A stretch of 64,000 nt of DNA from positions 1 through 64,000 of the forward strand of contig JAAEAF010002501.1 of the NCBI GenBank assembly GCA_011037195.1. The letters run 5' to 3'. The DNA comes from Triatoma infestans. Taxonomy: Eukaryota > Arthropoda > Insecta > Hemiptera > Reduviidae. The notes beneath the pieces were generated by a model. That model had not been told where the DNA came from, made no database searches, and worked only from the letters and a program-made list of their open reading frames with translations. Below are positions 48,331 to 61,845 of the stretch, piece by piece. The position numbers and the translations under genes are program-made. Numbering within the stretch: the stretch's first letter is position 1; each line of letters begins with the position of its first letter.

Positions 48331-50299
48331 TTTGATCTTTTTTTTTTTTTTAAATTAATACATTAAATAATAGATAATACAAATAGTTAATTATAAAAAA
48401 AAATATTATATACAGATGATACATTATTATACAAGTTATTAATTAACAGTTGTTATTTAAAAAGAAATATACAAAGGGTTTAATCGTTAACATAGTCGGG
48501 GGTACTATGGACAATTATGTTCCTAAGTACTTGGGAAAATTTTTGTAGTTAAAAAGGGACAAGGCACTTAAAGTGGTTTGTGTTGACTTTAATAATGATG
48601 ATAGGTCTGATTATGTGTGCCTTGTCGTTAGATCCCTTCCACAAAACAGGATTATTATTATTATTATTTTTGTCTTTTTTGGTCTTTTTCGTTAGATAAA
48701 CTAGTCATTTGAGTGCAACTCAACAAAATTATTATTATTATTATTATTATTCTCTTTTTCTTTTTCGGATTAATTTGTGTGCTATGGGATCTACCATATT
48801 TGCACAGTGTTTTTTATTTTATTTGATTACTACTCAGGAATTTTTACGCTATGAGAAGAGCCCCCTCAAGAGAACGCAGCCCGTTGAACTATGCTCTCGT
48901 GCCAAAAGATTTAAAAAGAAAAACAAAAAAACTTAAAAAAAAATTAAGTGTAATTTTTTACACATAAAACAATTCAGGCAATTCCTTTTCTTTTTTTTTT
49001 CTTTTTTTTTATTTAGACAGTAGTAAATGTCTTCAAAGCCTCGAGGGGGAGGCTGATCAATAGTTTTGCATTTGGCATTTACTATTTGTTCCTAGTCAGA
49101 TGTCATCCTAGTTGTTTAGGGATCCTTTCCACACCCGGCTGGCCAATTTTTTGGACCAGTTTATTCAGTTTATTGTGTTCTTGATTCTTCATCATGCATA
49201 ACAGATCTGATACATCACCTTATCATCCTTCTCCTCTCTCCTTCTTTTCCTTGTTACATTTCTGTATATTTTTATTTTATTTTTCCCTTTATATATATAT
49301 ATCTGTAATTTGTTATCCTTAATTTCTTTCTGTGTGTTCTTTTTTTTAAGTTTTTATTAATGACTACAGCTAAAACAGACCTCAGGACTATTGTCTCATC
49401 CTTTGTACGGATTTATATTACGTGTAAAAATGAATAACCCCGACATGATTGTTATTTTTTTATATTTTTGGTATTTTTATGGTACCTTCGCTATCAGGTT
49501 TTTTAAAGAAAACAAACACAGTAAGCAGAAATTTCTTCTGCTGTGCGTCTCAGGTAGTTCATACAGTGTACAAAATCGGAGTAAACTAAATATAGATTTA
49601 TTATATAGATATTTTATGTTAATTCAATATTAAATAAAAATAAATAGTAAAAACTAATAGCTGTGGCTGTACCATTAATAATGTAATAATGTTCCCTGCT
49701 AATATATTATATATTAAATAATTACACATATACAGCAGATATATTATCATATATATATTTTTAATATATTTACATAACTTTAATATCTGTTTTATGTTTT
49801 TATAGTTTTATATATACAGAAAAATATATAGACAATATATTATTAAAATAAAAATAATAATAAAATAAATAAATAAACCACCGTGCTACGCTGACCAAAA
49901 TAATTACAAGTCAGTTTTTTTATATTTAACCGAAAATACAGACTATATAAAAAAGAAGAGAAATATATAATTAAATATTATATATAATAATAATGTAAGT
50001 AATAAACTCTTTTAATTAATGAGAAGAGAACGCAGAACGAAATGATTAGCTTGTACAAATATTGTTTTGTACTTTCAAGTAAAGCCATCTGTGATGTCAG
50101 AATCAATTTAATTTATAGAAAAATATAACCTGCTAGTTCAGTCCAATAAATAGGAAAAAAAGGAAAATAAATGGCAGAAGCCAATTTTCTTTTTTTTTCT
50201 ATCTGTCTAACTATGATAAGTGCTTTATTTCCGAATTTAGTAATACTTTGATTTTTACTTTTTATTCACACTTTCTTGTTTATAAAAGGGCTTTCTTCT

Positions 50300-50306
50300 T
50301 ACCTCA
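50300..50306 (+). promoter_or_regulatory. let-7 7mer-A1 site
   Basis: TACCTCA on the chinmo sense strand, about 2 kb into the presumed 3' UTR. Confidence 0.35.
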
Positions 50307-51911
50307 GTAAATAAATAAATAAAAAAGGAAAAATAAATAAATACATGTATTAAAGCAAGCAGTACATGTTAATTGTGATGATGACAGTTGTTCATGTTTT
50401 AGTATATAATGGCGTATAGATATGTAAATAGTTATTATTAATTCAAATAATAGGTTTGTTATTTGTAGTACAGAAAGGTTGTGTTATTATAGGTACAGCC
50501 ACATTTATTTTATATTCAGTTTTGTCTTTTTTTCTTTTTAAAAGAGAATGGGAATGTAACATATCTGCGTTTTGTGGTAATCCTTTCATTAGTACCGGTT
50601 TTTTTATTTTGTTTGCTAGTTTGCATATTGACTTTCTTTTTTTACCATTTTCCTCTCTTTAAAATAAATTGATTTTTCTTTTTTGTTCAAAATCATATTC
50701 GCCCATAGTTCAAAAGACATAGTTGTACAAAAAACGGGTATTCTCAGGTGAACATATGGGCGTTTTAATGATTTTTTTTTAATTTTTTTTTGCTAGAACA
50801 AACCCTTACAGGCTGTTTTGATCCATTCCTATTTGGATCTTATTGCAGTGCAATTAACTCAAGTGTCTTGGTTATTTTTTTTTCTGCTGTGGTTTTTTAA
50901 ATACAAAAGGTATGGTTAAAATGAATAATTAATCCCTTTTGAATGAGAGTTAAAAAATAATAATAAAAAAAAGAAAGAAAAGGGTCTTTGATAATTAAAT
51001 AGGCCAGTTAAATTTGTTTCCATGTTAAATATGTTCCCAGTTTTTTCTTTTTGTTTTTTTTTTTTTTTGTTTTTACATAAGTCACTTTCCTTTTATTTAA
51101 GGATGTGGAATGAGTATTTAAAAAAATTGATAAGAAAAAAGTATACCTATGTATTTACCTCTTGCTCATGTCAAAAATTCAGAATTTCAAAAATTGGACT
51201 ATCATCTTGAAGAAATGCTGCTTTGTTCCTTAGGTTAGGCCTCTCCATGTATTTCCCCACCTTTCCTCCCCGCTCCTTTTATTCCCTATGCTCTAATTTA
51301 TCAGTTTTTCTTTTCGACGGGTATTTTTTATTAAGTATAAATTAAAATCCATGGATTTAAAAAAAATAATATATATATATCTAAACACACATATATATAT
51401 AAATAAAATTTTTTGCATATTTGGACTACTTTGGATGTTTACACTAGTTGTTTCGGTGTATACAAAAATATTGGAAGAGGAACTCTTATGTCCTTGTAGT
51501 TGCAAAAATCCTACAATCCTCTTTGGTTCTTTTTGGTTTTGATTTAAAAAAAAAGAAAGAAAAATTAATAATAACAAAAATTATGGCACTACCAGTGTGT
51601 GCATATTGTATTTGTGTCTTTATTTCCATTGATACAATATTATTAGTATTAATGTAAATATAAGCAATATTTAACGCCCTTTTAGGCGCAGGAGCTTCTC
51701 TTTTTTTTCACATTCCATCACAATAATTTTGTTCTTTATTTGCTTTCTTTTTATTATTATTATTACTATTATTATTATTATTATTTAAGGCAAGTATTTT
51801 ATAATATAAATTAAAGAAATTGTTAATTAAAAATAAACATTGCTTATTTTATTAAAATTATTAATTATCAATAAAAGAAAAAATACTTGCTTTGTAAAAA
51901 AAAAAAACAAT

Positions 51912-51918
51912 TCAGGGA
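51912..51918 (+). promoter_or_regulatory. miR-125 7mer-A1 site
   Basis: TCAGGGA complements the miR-125 (lin-4 family) seed CCCUGA with the position-1 A. It lies upstream of the let-7 cluster. In Drosophila, miR-125 is co-transcribed with let-7 and both repress chinmo. Confidence 0.4.
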
Positions 51919-52542
51919 TCACTTTTACAGGCATTTCTTCACTGCCAGTCTTTTTTGCAAAAATAAAACAAAAAAAAATTCCTTTTTTTTCAAAAAAATA
52001 AAAAATATAAAAAAAATCTTTTCAAGTACAAAGCAAAACATATTATCCGCGCAGTGTTTATTATATACTTTTTTTGTTTTTGTTTTCTTTGATTCTCTTT
52101 TTATAATCACCAATTTTTCTATTCTCTCTTTACTTCTTGTCACCTCTCTATTGTTGTGAATGTATTCTTTAGTTTTGGGTGTGTTTATTCTTTTTTTGGG
52201 GGGGTATTGGGGTCATTATTTTTTATTTTTCAATGTAAAGTGTGTTTAAATTGTGTGTAAGTATATTTGAGGGGGGGGGGGATTTATCTTGACATGATAA
52301 CGTATTTTTATCATCATTACTATTATTAACTATTATTATTATTATTATTATTTTGTTATAATTGTTATTAAAACAAAATATTGACTAATGTCTATTATAT
52401 TATTATAAGTCGTAATTGTTTTTTTATGTGGCCAAATGCTATTATGCCTTAGCTTGTATTTTTATATATACATATTATATAAAATTTAAGCCAAGGCCAG
52501 TTAGATTTGTGCACACTTTCTTATACATTAGTACAAAGCTAC

Positions 52543-53017
52543 CTACCTCATATTTTACAGGGAGACGTGATTTTTAAGCGTGATTTTTAAAATATAATTT
52601 TTTTTTTTTAATTTTTTGTTTTCTCATTAAAATTTTTTTTTATTTAGATTTTACAAAAAAAAATAAAAATGCAATAGTGAGAGAATTGTTTTTTCAATTT
52701 TATTTTATTTTTTTTTAACGAAAAGTTATAAACGGGGGGAGTTGATCACAATGAAAATAATAAATTAATGAATTTAAAAAGAAATAAATAAATTTTTTAA
52801 ATAATAATTTTTTGTTTTATTCTAAGTGCTCAGGTAAATAATGTAGCCTATTACAATTAAATTGTCCTTCTTTTTTAATCTTAACTGCAAAAAAAAACAA
52901 AAAACAATATGTTATAAAAACTATATAAATATTATATTAAAGAGTTATAGTTTTATAAAACCGCTGCTACCTCAATATATACAGAAAACGTTTATATATT
53001 TTTGCTGATCATTATTA

Positions 53018-53068
<51 letters not shown>

Positions 53069-53114
53069 TAATATTTAGTATTATAGTTAATATTAGAAGA
53101 AAGTTCACTACCTC
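52543..53114 (+). promoter_or_regulatory. Cluster of three let-7 target sites in the chinmo 3' UTR
   Basis: CTACCTCA, the 8-mer complement of the let-7 seed, occurs at 52543-52550 and 52967-52974. CTACCTC (7mer-m8) is at 53108-53114. Three sites lie within 572 bases on the chinmo sense strand. I saw no other CTACCTCA 8-mer in the window. Sites are seen; function is inferred from the Drosophila chinmo-let-7 relation. Confidence 0.65.
53007..53067 (+). repeat. TTA trinucleotide microsatellite
   Basis: About 20 uninterrupted TTA/ATT units inside the presumed chinmo 3' UTR, between two let-7 sites. Other shorter TTA arrays occur near 48728, 51752 and 52328. Confidence 0.85.
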
Positions 53115-54880
53115 TTCTTTGTTTTTTATTTTATTTTTTGTTAAATTCTTGATTTATACTCTGTCTCTCCCCTGGTGTTATTTATTTTTTTTTTTTTGTG
53201 ATAAGATAAATTTTGGGCTTATTCGGAGTTCCTCTTCCATAGTGACCAAGTTGGTGTATAGAAAATTAAATAAAAATACATTTTTCTCTTTATACCTAAG
53301 GTTCAATTTTTAGTTTTTATTAAAAAAGTATTTTGTAAGTATTTCGTATTATTGAATTTTTTTTTTTTTGGGTTTGGATTGAAAAATTTTCATTAAAAAA
53401 AAATTGTCTCAAAATTGCAGGGTCATTTATTGTAGTTTTGCCCCATTTTTAATGTTTGTATTTTGTAGATGTTTAGAGAAATTTTTGGATATTAATATGT
53501 AATTTAAAAGAAAAAAACAAAAAATCACAAAAAAAAATTTTTGTTAATTTTTTTTGGAAAAAAAAAATTTTGAAATTAGGTGTTTTTTAGGGATACAAAA
53601 AAAAATACATAAAATTGAAATTTGTATTTATATATTCACTTTGCTAGTATGAAAGAAAAGGCACCATTTCATTCTACTTGACGTCACTTTGGTCGCTATA
53701 TTTCACTTCTATGTCGATTTTTTGGTCTTTAAATTTTTTATTTTATTTTTATTTATTTATTTTTTTTTTTATTGCTTAAGCTGTCTATTTTTCTTATCCA
53801 CAGCAGGTAATTGGAGAGTTGTCTTATGTGTGTTAACTTTTTTCTTTGTTACAAAAAAAAATGGATTAAATAAAAAAAAGCGTTATTAATATGAAATTTA
53901 AAAATTCAAAAAAATAAAATAAAAAATAATAATTAAAATTTAGAAGAAAGAAAACAACAATTCCATGTTTAAATGTAAAACCAGTACAAGAAAAAACAAA
54001 ATATTGTATCTTTAAGTGGTAAATAAATTTTAATATTATAAATTATGGTAAGGTGTGTGAATGTTGATATAATTGGATGTATGTAATTAAATATAGTAGT
54101 TATTGTAATTAGTTATGGTGATGATGCATTTAAAGTTCACACTGCTTTACGTATATAAAATAATTAAGTCTCTATATATATAGAGAGAGAGTTTTTATTA
54201 TATAATTAGGTAATTTATATAATATGCAGCTTTGAATATTTTTTATATTTGACGAACTCCTACATCTTTATTTTTAATTGGTTTTAATAATTTAAACGAC
54301 TACTTCAGTATTTTTTTACACTTTCAATTTTTAAATCAAAATAGTGATTTTTTTGTTTTGTTTTTTTTATGAGGGGGAAAAAGAAAAAAGCAAGCTTGAA
54401 CTGTATGCATCATCACTAAACTTTGACACAATTTATAATATATATAAATATAAATAAATATATATAAAATAAATAAATAACCGGCCAACTATTTCGACAT
54501 AACATAGTTAAATCGGAGTAGTGAGTCCAGATAGTCTGGCCGGAGAAAATCGTGTAAATCGTCTGTTGTTTTTACTCTTTTTTTTCTTCTTTTTTTTATT
54601 TTTTATTTTTTTATTGTAGCCCTTGACTTGGATCAGGGCTTGCTCAAACACGATCAAAACTTGATCTTGGCAAATGAAAAGGAAAAAAAATAAAATAATT
54701 TTTTTTTATATATATATGTGCGGGCCACCTTTTTTTTTATATATATTTAATAAATTTATATATAAATTATAATATTGTAATATTTAGGTGAGAAAGAGGT
54801 GGTCGGCACTGCCAAGTTTAAGTCTCCCGTCCACTTTTGAAAATAAAAAATAAAATAATATTAATCTTGTTTCTTACTTT

Positions 54881-54887
54881 CTACCTC
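54881..54887 (+). promoter_or_regulatory. let-7 7mer-m8 site
   Basis: CTACCTC followed by T on the chinmo sense strand. Confidence 0.4.
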
Positions 54888-55901
54888 TTTTAGCACGGGT
54901 TAGCCCAAACCGGAGCTAAACAGATTTGTTACGTTTTAATTTAAGAATCTTCTTCTACTTCTTCTTTTTTGTTTTTTATTTTAATTTTTTATCAAAAGAA
55001 ATTCGTGTAGTTGTGGATGCAGTAGGACCATAGGATTGTGGTTACAGGTTATTTTTTTTATATATAATTTTTTTGGCGATATATATATTTTTTTTTATTT
55101 TGTTTTTACATTTTATTTGGGCACACTTTAATTGTATAAAGTCTGTTCTTTTGATGTGAAACATACACTTATTGAATTTAGTACCAATTTTTTGTTTGTT
55201 TGTGTCTGAATTATTTTATTATTATTATTATTATGCAGCTTAATTAAGGGGAGATTATTATTTAGAAAATAAATAAATAAATATATTTATTTAATAATTT
55301 AATAATACTACCTACATAAATATGGTCGAACATCTATTATATAGGATAAACAGTTTCTCGAAATCTAACTTCGAGAATTGTAGTTTCAGAACTTTATTTT
55401 CTAAGTAGAAAGCTGTTACTCTCACACTCAAGGGAACCCGGGTTTGATATGTTGCATTTGGAACTTGAAGATAAACATTTTGGTCTAGATTGTTATTTTC
55501 TCTTTGCCGTATTCAAGAAACCTCTGTCACTTTTTTTTAAAAACCTTATCCTTAAAATTTCCTAGTAACTAGGAAAAATCTGATATCATTTTTGGATTAA
55601 AAAAAAAAATATGTATATATAGTTTTCGAAAAACTGCTGATCCTTTAAAAAACGAAAAATCTGGCCACCATTTTTTTTTTTGGGAACTAAATCCTTCATG
55701 TGTATTTTACATTTAAAGAACAGTGTGCCCTTTTTATTTAAATATATATATATATAAATTGTACTTATTTTTTTTGAACTTTAAGTTCATATTTTTTATT
55801 TTTAAAAAGGAAAAAACAAAAAACTTTACAAATATTTAATATTTGTAAATAAAAATATAATATATATATGCGAAAAAATGGGCATTTTTTTTCTATAAAA
55901 T

Positions 55902-55908
55902 TACCTCA
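55902..55908 (+). promoter_or_regulatory. let-7 7mer-A1 site
   Basis: TACCTCA on the chinmo sense strand. Confidence 0.35.
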
Positions 55909-58900
55909 TTTAAAAAAATAAAGAAAATGAAATAAAATATTTGTTGTGTTAATGGTATTTTTTTTTTTTTTTTTTTTTTTTTCTTTCAATATATGTATTA
56001 TATAGGAATAAGGTATTTTGGATTTAATATTTGGTAATCATTTGATGATTGTGAGCTTATTTGATTTTTGGTGGCAACAATTTGTACATGTCATTATTAC
56101 TAAATGAACAAAGAAAGAAAGTTTTGGACATTTTTATATAAACTAAAAGGGGTTAGAAAGCTGATTCTAAAAAAAATAATAAAGAAATAAATGAATAATC
56201 ATTGTACCTGAGATTAAAAAAAAAAAAAAATAAAGTAAAAAAATAAAAATATAAATTAATTAACTTTTCTTTCAATAAGTAAATAAAATAGTAATAATTA
56301 TTAAAAAAATAATACTAATACATTAAATTGTAAATTTAAAGAGAAAACAAATGATGTTTTTTAATACACTTTTATTACATTCCATGTGTAAAAATATATT
56401 TGAACAATTTTTTTTTTTTAATATTGATTTTGTTTTAATCTTTATGGTATTTCTAAATTTTAAAAATAAAATAAAATATAATAAATAACAAGAATGGGCA
56501 CATAAGCAATTAAAACAAAAAAAAAAGCTTTGATCAAATATTAATTTTTCTTTTATAATTTTTAACACACGTTGAGCCAATTGTTTGTTGAAATTTTAGT
56601 TTCTATTTACTTCGACATTTTATAGTTTTTTTTTTTAATTTAATTTTTGTTTCAAAAAAACACTATAAACTCATGTCACAATAGATGCGTTAAGTTTAGT
56701 CCGTTGTATATGCATTTACATGTGTAAATATAAGTATATTAAATATTTACTATTATTCCCAGGTAAATGTATTCCATTTACTCAATGCATATACTTTTGC
56801 TGTAAATCGTTAATGAAAGTTACTAAACGTGACTTTATTTTTCTTTTTTCTTTGTTTTAATTTTCTTGTGGAAAACATGGGCTCCAAGCTTATATCGCCA
56901 ATGTTTCTAGATGTTAAACATAGCTTCCCATGTTAGTTAGATTAGTTCCGGACTTATCGAGGCCTCCTCCGAGGGTTGAAGTATGTTAGCCGCTTGCTCT
57001 CTCAATATATGTTTAAATAATAAAATGTAGAATTGATAATTGTTTAAAAAATAGAGTAGACAACTTCGAAATTATTGGTATTTTTATTTTTAATAATATT
57101 TTGTTATTCTGTTCATAATAAATTTTTTATTCATGTATATCACTTCTAACTCACTTTGGTTGTAACTCAGAACAGTGTGGAGTAACACAACTGTTCAATT
57201 ATCTCCCATAATTTGTTCTTTAAAACGATCGCGGTCATTGTCATGCAAAAAACTAAGGACTTCCAGTTGAGACCGTTTCAGTGGTTTTGTTATAAAACCA
57301 AAGTTTTTTCGCACATATATGGAAACTCTCGAAAACGTTCGATGAATGAAGCAGGCTATTCTGGGAATAAAAGAATTTCAGATATTCAGGTCAAAACTGC
57401 TTATGTTCATCATATTTCCGTATTCCACCATTTTGGAACCGGGGGGGGGGATAGAAGCATAAGATGAATACTAGATTCCGCGGTACTGCATTTTGATATC
57501 CGATAATGTTTTGGATTATATGGGTTTCAGTGAATTTAGAGAAATATGTAGTTAGAATGGATCCGTTTATTACGCAATGCTGGGCAATATCAGAAATTAT
57601 ATTTGCATGCTTTTTTTTGCCTTATTACGACAGATTTTGGATTTTCCCTGCATCTTTAAATACTGATTTGTGGATCAACAAATTCGTACCGTGGACAGTT
57701 GATAGTTGCTGGACGATGGAGGAAAATGGGGGGGGGGGTCAGAAATAAGACAGCAGGATGCAATTTGGTGGATAGAATCTCAGTTATCGGTTGTTTGCTT
57801 CACAGCTGATTCGAGTAAAACCGACTTGAAAAAAATTGTATGCATTTACTAATCGAAAGTATTATACATTTCTACGAGTTTATGGAATACACTTGCTTAT
57901 CATCACCCCAGGGTGTATACAACCAACTGGTAAGTTGAAACTGTAAATGTATTGAATTATAACGCATTTAATTGTAACACATAATTCTTTCTTTTATTCA
58001 CAACTTAAAATACATAAAGAAAACAAAACCTTTCTGGCCTCTTTATAAAGGACCATGACTTAGACAAAAGAAGAACAAATAAATCACGCAACTTGCAAAC
58101 AAAATTAACAGTTTTGGAAAGGAATAAAATAAATGCAAATTAGTGAACAAAAAAAATATATATATATATATAATTATTTTATCTATCACTTTACATGTTA
58201 GAATGTAATGCATGTGTCCACATTAATTAAATTAATCAAGTAATTACAAAAAAAATATATAGAGAGAGAGCTTAAATATAGTTAATAAAATTTTGAAAAT
58301 GACGTTTGGCTGGAAGAAAAAAGTAATAAAAATAATAATTACAATAAAAAAAAAAAAAAAAAGGAAATTTTTTAATTTGTATGTGTCCGGGCCGCGTAGT
58401 AAATTTAGATTGAGATTTCACAATGTGCGAGTTAAAATACATAAATAATTGAAAAAAAAAAAAAATTATGTCAACATTGTACAAGAATAATTTACGACAG
58501 CAATATTCTTAATTTAAAAATTAGGAATTTATATATATATATTAAAAAAAAAGAAGTAATTATTGCTCAATAATTAATTAAAATAAATAAAAATTAAAAA
58601 AATAAACCCTTAAAAATTCAATTCCGTTTTTTTTTATAAAAAAAAAATCAAAACAGCCCCCAGTATTTAGGAAAATTACAATTTTTTGCGATTTAATTTT
58701 TAAATTGTTGAAAACCCTAGTGATATAGAACAAACAAAACAAAATTAGTTTGATGTCATTATATTTAGTCATATAAATCTAGGTCATTGGAAAAGAAAAA
58801 AATAAAACCTGATTTAGAAAAAAAGAAAAAATGTAATATAATAATAATGTGAAGTGTACCTGCTATTGACCATTCTTATGTTATAAACATAAGAATGTTT

Positions 58901-59823
58901 AAAAAAAAAAAATGAATAAAAAATTTTTTAGAGAAATTCATATATTCCAGAAAATATTGTAATTTATTATAAAAAATAATAAATAATTTATGTTTTAGGA
59001 AAATTGTAGTAAAATCTATTGAAAAATAAATAAATAAATAAAATTGACTGTATAATATGAAAATAGACAAAAAATATTCTAATGACCTTTTGTAATGTGA
59101 TTTAAAATGAAGTGTTTACTACATCAATGTGATGGCCCAGCTCCCCCCTCTCTCTAGTTAATTCAATGAAATACTCTTTTTTTTTTTTTACAAAAATAAA
59201 AGAGTAAAATTTAGCAATGTAATTTAATTTTTAAATTTCATTGTTTATAATAAATTGTATATGGATTGTGATATGTGAGAAATAATAAAATTTTTAAAAA
59301 AGAAGAAAATCCGATTTCAAAATGTCGGTTGCAAAAAAAATTTTTTTTTTTTACTTTCGAAAACTATGTACAAAATTTAAAAAATTATGTACAAAATTAA
59401 AATAAACAAATTTAGGAAAATTGGTATTAAATATTGAAGTTACATTGCTTATGAAGCACTGTAATTTTTTTTTGGTAAAAATAAAATACAAAAAATAGAA
59501 AATAGATTTTAAGGGTATTAATAAAAATTATAGTTTTTTTTTTTTTTTTTACATATATATATATATATAAAATGTAACCACAATGTCTTGTGGAACTTTA
59601 TTTCATCTTTATTTTTTTTTTCTCTCATTATGATAGGACTTGTTACGATCTGAAAAAATAAATAAATAAATAAACGAGCAAAAGAAGGATTTTTCATTTT
59701 TAATGAAGAAAAATTGATTCTATGTGATGCATAACATGGCAGACCAAATAAACTTTTAAAAAAATTTCATCTTTTTTCATTTTGGAATGTGGATTTTTTA
59801 AAAAGATATGTACAAATTTCATA

Positions 59824-59830
59824 TACCTCA
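59824..59830 (+). promoter_or_regulatory. let-7 7mer-A1 site, distal
   Basis: TACCTCA on the sense strand. It counts only if the UTR reaches this far, beyond the less AT-rich block at 57.2-57.9 kb. Confidence 0.25.
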
Positions 59831-60014
59831 AAAAAAAGTATACCTACTCATCAATAGAAAGTAGATGTTCCCTTATTTTTTTTTTATTTTTTATTTTTTT
59901 GGATGTCCTGCACAATTTGTAGTGTTATTAAAAAAAAAATAAATCTTGGAATTAAATGTTTATAATGGAAAAAAAAATATACAAAAATCAATGTTTTATG
60001 TGTATTCTAATGTA

Positions 60015-60021
60015 TCAGGGA
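60015..60021 (+). promoter_or_regulatory. miR-125 7mer-A1 site, distal
   Basis: A second TCAGGGA on the sense strand, 185 bases after the distal let-7 match. It is relevant only if the transcript extends here. Confidence 0.25.
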
Positions 60022-61059
60022 TTTTATTGTACTCACATTTTAATATATAATTGGAAATTGTAAAAAAATTAAAAAAAAAATACAAAAAAAATTTTTTTTT
60101 GTTTCTAATTGGCTGTCTCCATGTTGTGTAGAAACATACTAGGTGTTATTAAACAAACAAAAAAAAATATATATATATAATTATATTTATAGGTTTTAAG
60201 AATTAAGCAAATTATTTGCTTGGTTAATGGTTAAAATTATATGTTTAGGATGTGTAGAAATTGTTGCCAATTTGTTAAAAAAAAATTAAACAAACTAAAA
60301 AAAAAAAATTAAAAAAAAAATTGTAATCTAAAAAAAAATAAATTTTTAAAAAACAAAAGTACATTCACAATTTATATGTATGTAGTAGACAAAAAAAAAA
60401 AAATAAATTGATTGGTCCATGTTTTCTAAATGTAAATTGTCTAATTTGATTTATATCTAGGGGTTTTGTCAGCAGGACAAACAAAATTTTAAATTAATAA
60501 AAAATATAATATTAAATGGACTCCACCAGTTGCATAAAATGCCTTACATTTTTGCTGAAATTTAAATAAATAAAAAAAAATAAATAATAATAAAGTAAAT
60601 AAATTGACACTCAAAAAAAAAAAAAAAATATTTTTAGTAAACTTACATCACAAAAAATAGTATAATTTTAGAGAAAATTTAAAAAAAAAATATATAAAAA
60701 AAAAATTCAATGGTTTGTTCTTGCATAACAATTACATGGATACTTTAAAAAGTACTAATAAATAAATTTGTTGCTTTATTTTTTATTTATTATTTATTTT
60801 TATTTTTATTTTTTTTTCTGTAATTCCCCAATGCATTTTTAATCAAATAAATATTTTAAAAATCATTAAAAAAATAAAAACTATTTCTTTTCCCAAACCA
60901 TGAAACACCAGCATATTAAGATGCTCTTGTGCAGTTAACAAATTGTTATAATTTTATTCTGTAACAATTTTACATTTTTATTTTTTTTTCAAATAATTCT
61001 TAACTTTGAGAATTTGTTGTTCAATCGGCTAATGAGATTTAAAAATAAAGAAAATAAGA

Positions 61060-61530
61060 GAAAGTAAAAAAAATCTGGTGTGAAACGATTTTCACACTAG
61101 ATAATTGTTTGCTTTTTAGTCTAATCGATTTTATTCAAACTTTGGAAATTTCAACCAATTAATGGCCCTTTATTGTTCTATTATTATTATTACGAGTATA
61201 TAAGTGATAGCACCGTATACTGCACCGAAGTGACAGACGATATTATTGAGTAAAGCATGCTTAACGTTACAGTTCCCTCAAATGAATGGATCCAAAATTA
61301 AATTTCCCAGCAATAATATTTCAAATAAAAGTGATAGGCGTATACATGTGTAATTAATTTAATTAAGAAATTAATAAAAAAAACATTGTTGGATTCGTAA
61401 GAATTTCGATGAAGTCGCAAAAAAAAAAACCTAGCGCGAAATGTGTTTTTCCATTTCCGGGGGCCCCAAAACATTTATATCCGGTGAAAACTTGATTTTT
61501 GAAAATTTGGCAAGTTCGCAATACTTCTTA
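61060..61530. repeat. Common repeat family, reversed copy
   Basis: Reads AAGAGAAAGT, then AAATCTGGTGTGAAACG, and on through TAATCGATTTTATTCAAACT to CAATACTTCTTACAGTA: the family in reverse order. Confidence 0.6.
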
Positions 61531-61654
61531 CAGTACTACACTACTACTATAATACTATAATAGCATTTATTATCAGAATTTAAAGAATACATTAAAAATG
61601 AATATTCACAAAAGACTAGCGCGAAAAAAATAAAATAATTACTTCCGTATTAGG

Positions 61655-61845
61655 GAGGGGATTAGCTCAGTGGACTCCCATGCGGGTCCCCGGTCCCATG
61701 TGACGCCCTTAGATTTTCTCCTCCCAGAAGCTTCTATAGCTCACTGACCGGTGATTAGGCAGTGCCGTCTGTAACGAGAGTACACTGTCCGGAGGCTGGC
61801 AGTGCTCTGAGTAGGCTCCGGATGCCAATTCTAAAAAAAAAAAAA
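61655..61845 (+). mobile_element. tRNA-derived SINE, second copy
   Basis: Head GGATTAGCTCAGTGGACTCC with a shortened A-B box interval, and a body with CTCCCAGAAGCTTCTATAGC and ACCGGTGATTAGGCAGTG, clearly the family of 27291-27492. It ends in an A-tail of about 13. The B box has decayed. Confidence 0.75.

Larger units (their letters stand above)
48291..60900 (+). other. Probable very long chinmo 3' UTR
   Basis: About 12 kb of strongly A/T-rich sequence on the sense side of chinmo with no recognisable exons. It is nearly free of the repeat family that is dense elsewhere, and is full of A and T homopolymers, TTA microsatellites (notably 53007-53067) and AT runs. Eight let-7 seed matches and two miR-125 7-mers lie on the sense strand. 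In Drosophila chinmo has an exceptionally long 3' UTR under let-7 and miR-125 control. The 3' limit is inferred from where the common repeats resume (about 61060). A less AT-rich block at 57170-57950 may mark an earlier end or an insertion. Confidence 0.55.

Noticed and set aside
53002..53313. 103-codon ORF with a poly-Tyr run
   Set aside because: It is the translation of a TTA microsatellite in AT-rich sequence, not a protein.
57213..57748. Two ORFs of 80-84 codons in the island after 57.2 kb
   Set aside because: No recognised domain and no splice context; kept only as part of the composition anomaly.
48291..60900. Pumilio-type TGTANATA motifs in the chinmo UTR
   Set aside because: Several occur, but about that many are expected by chance in sequence this AT-rich.
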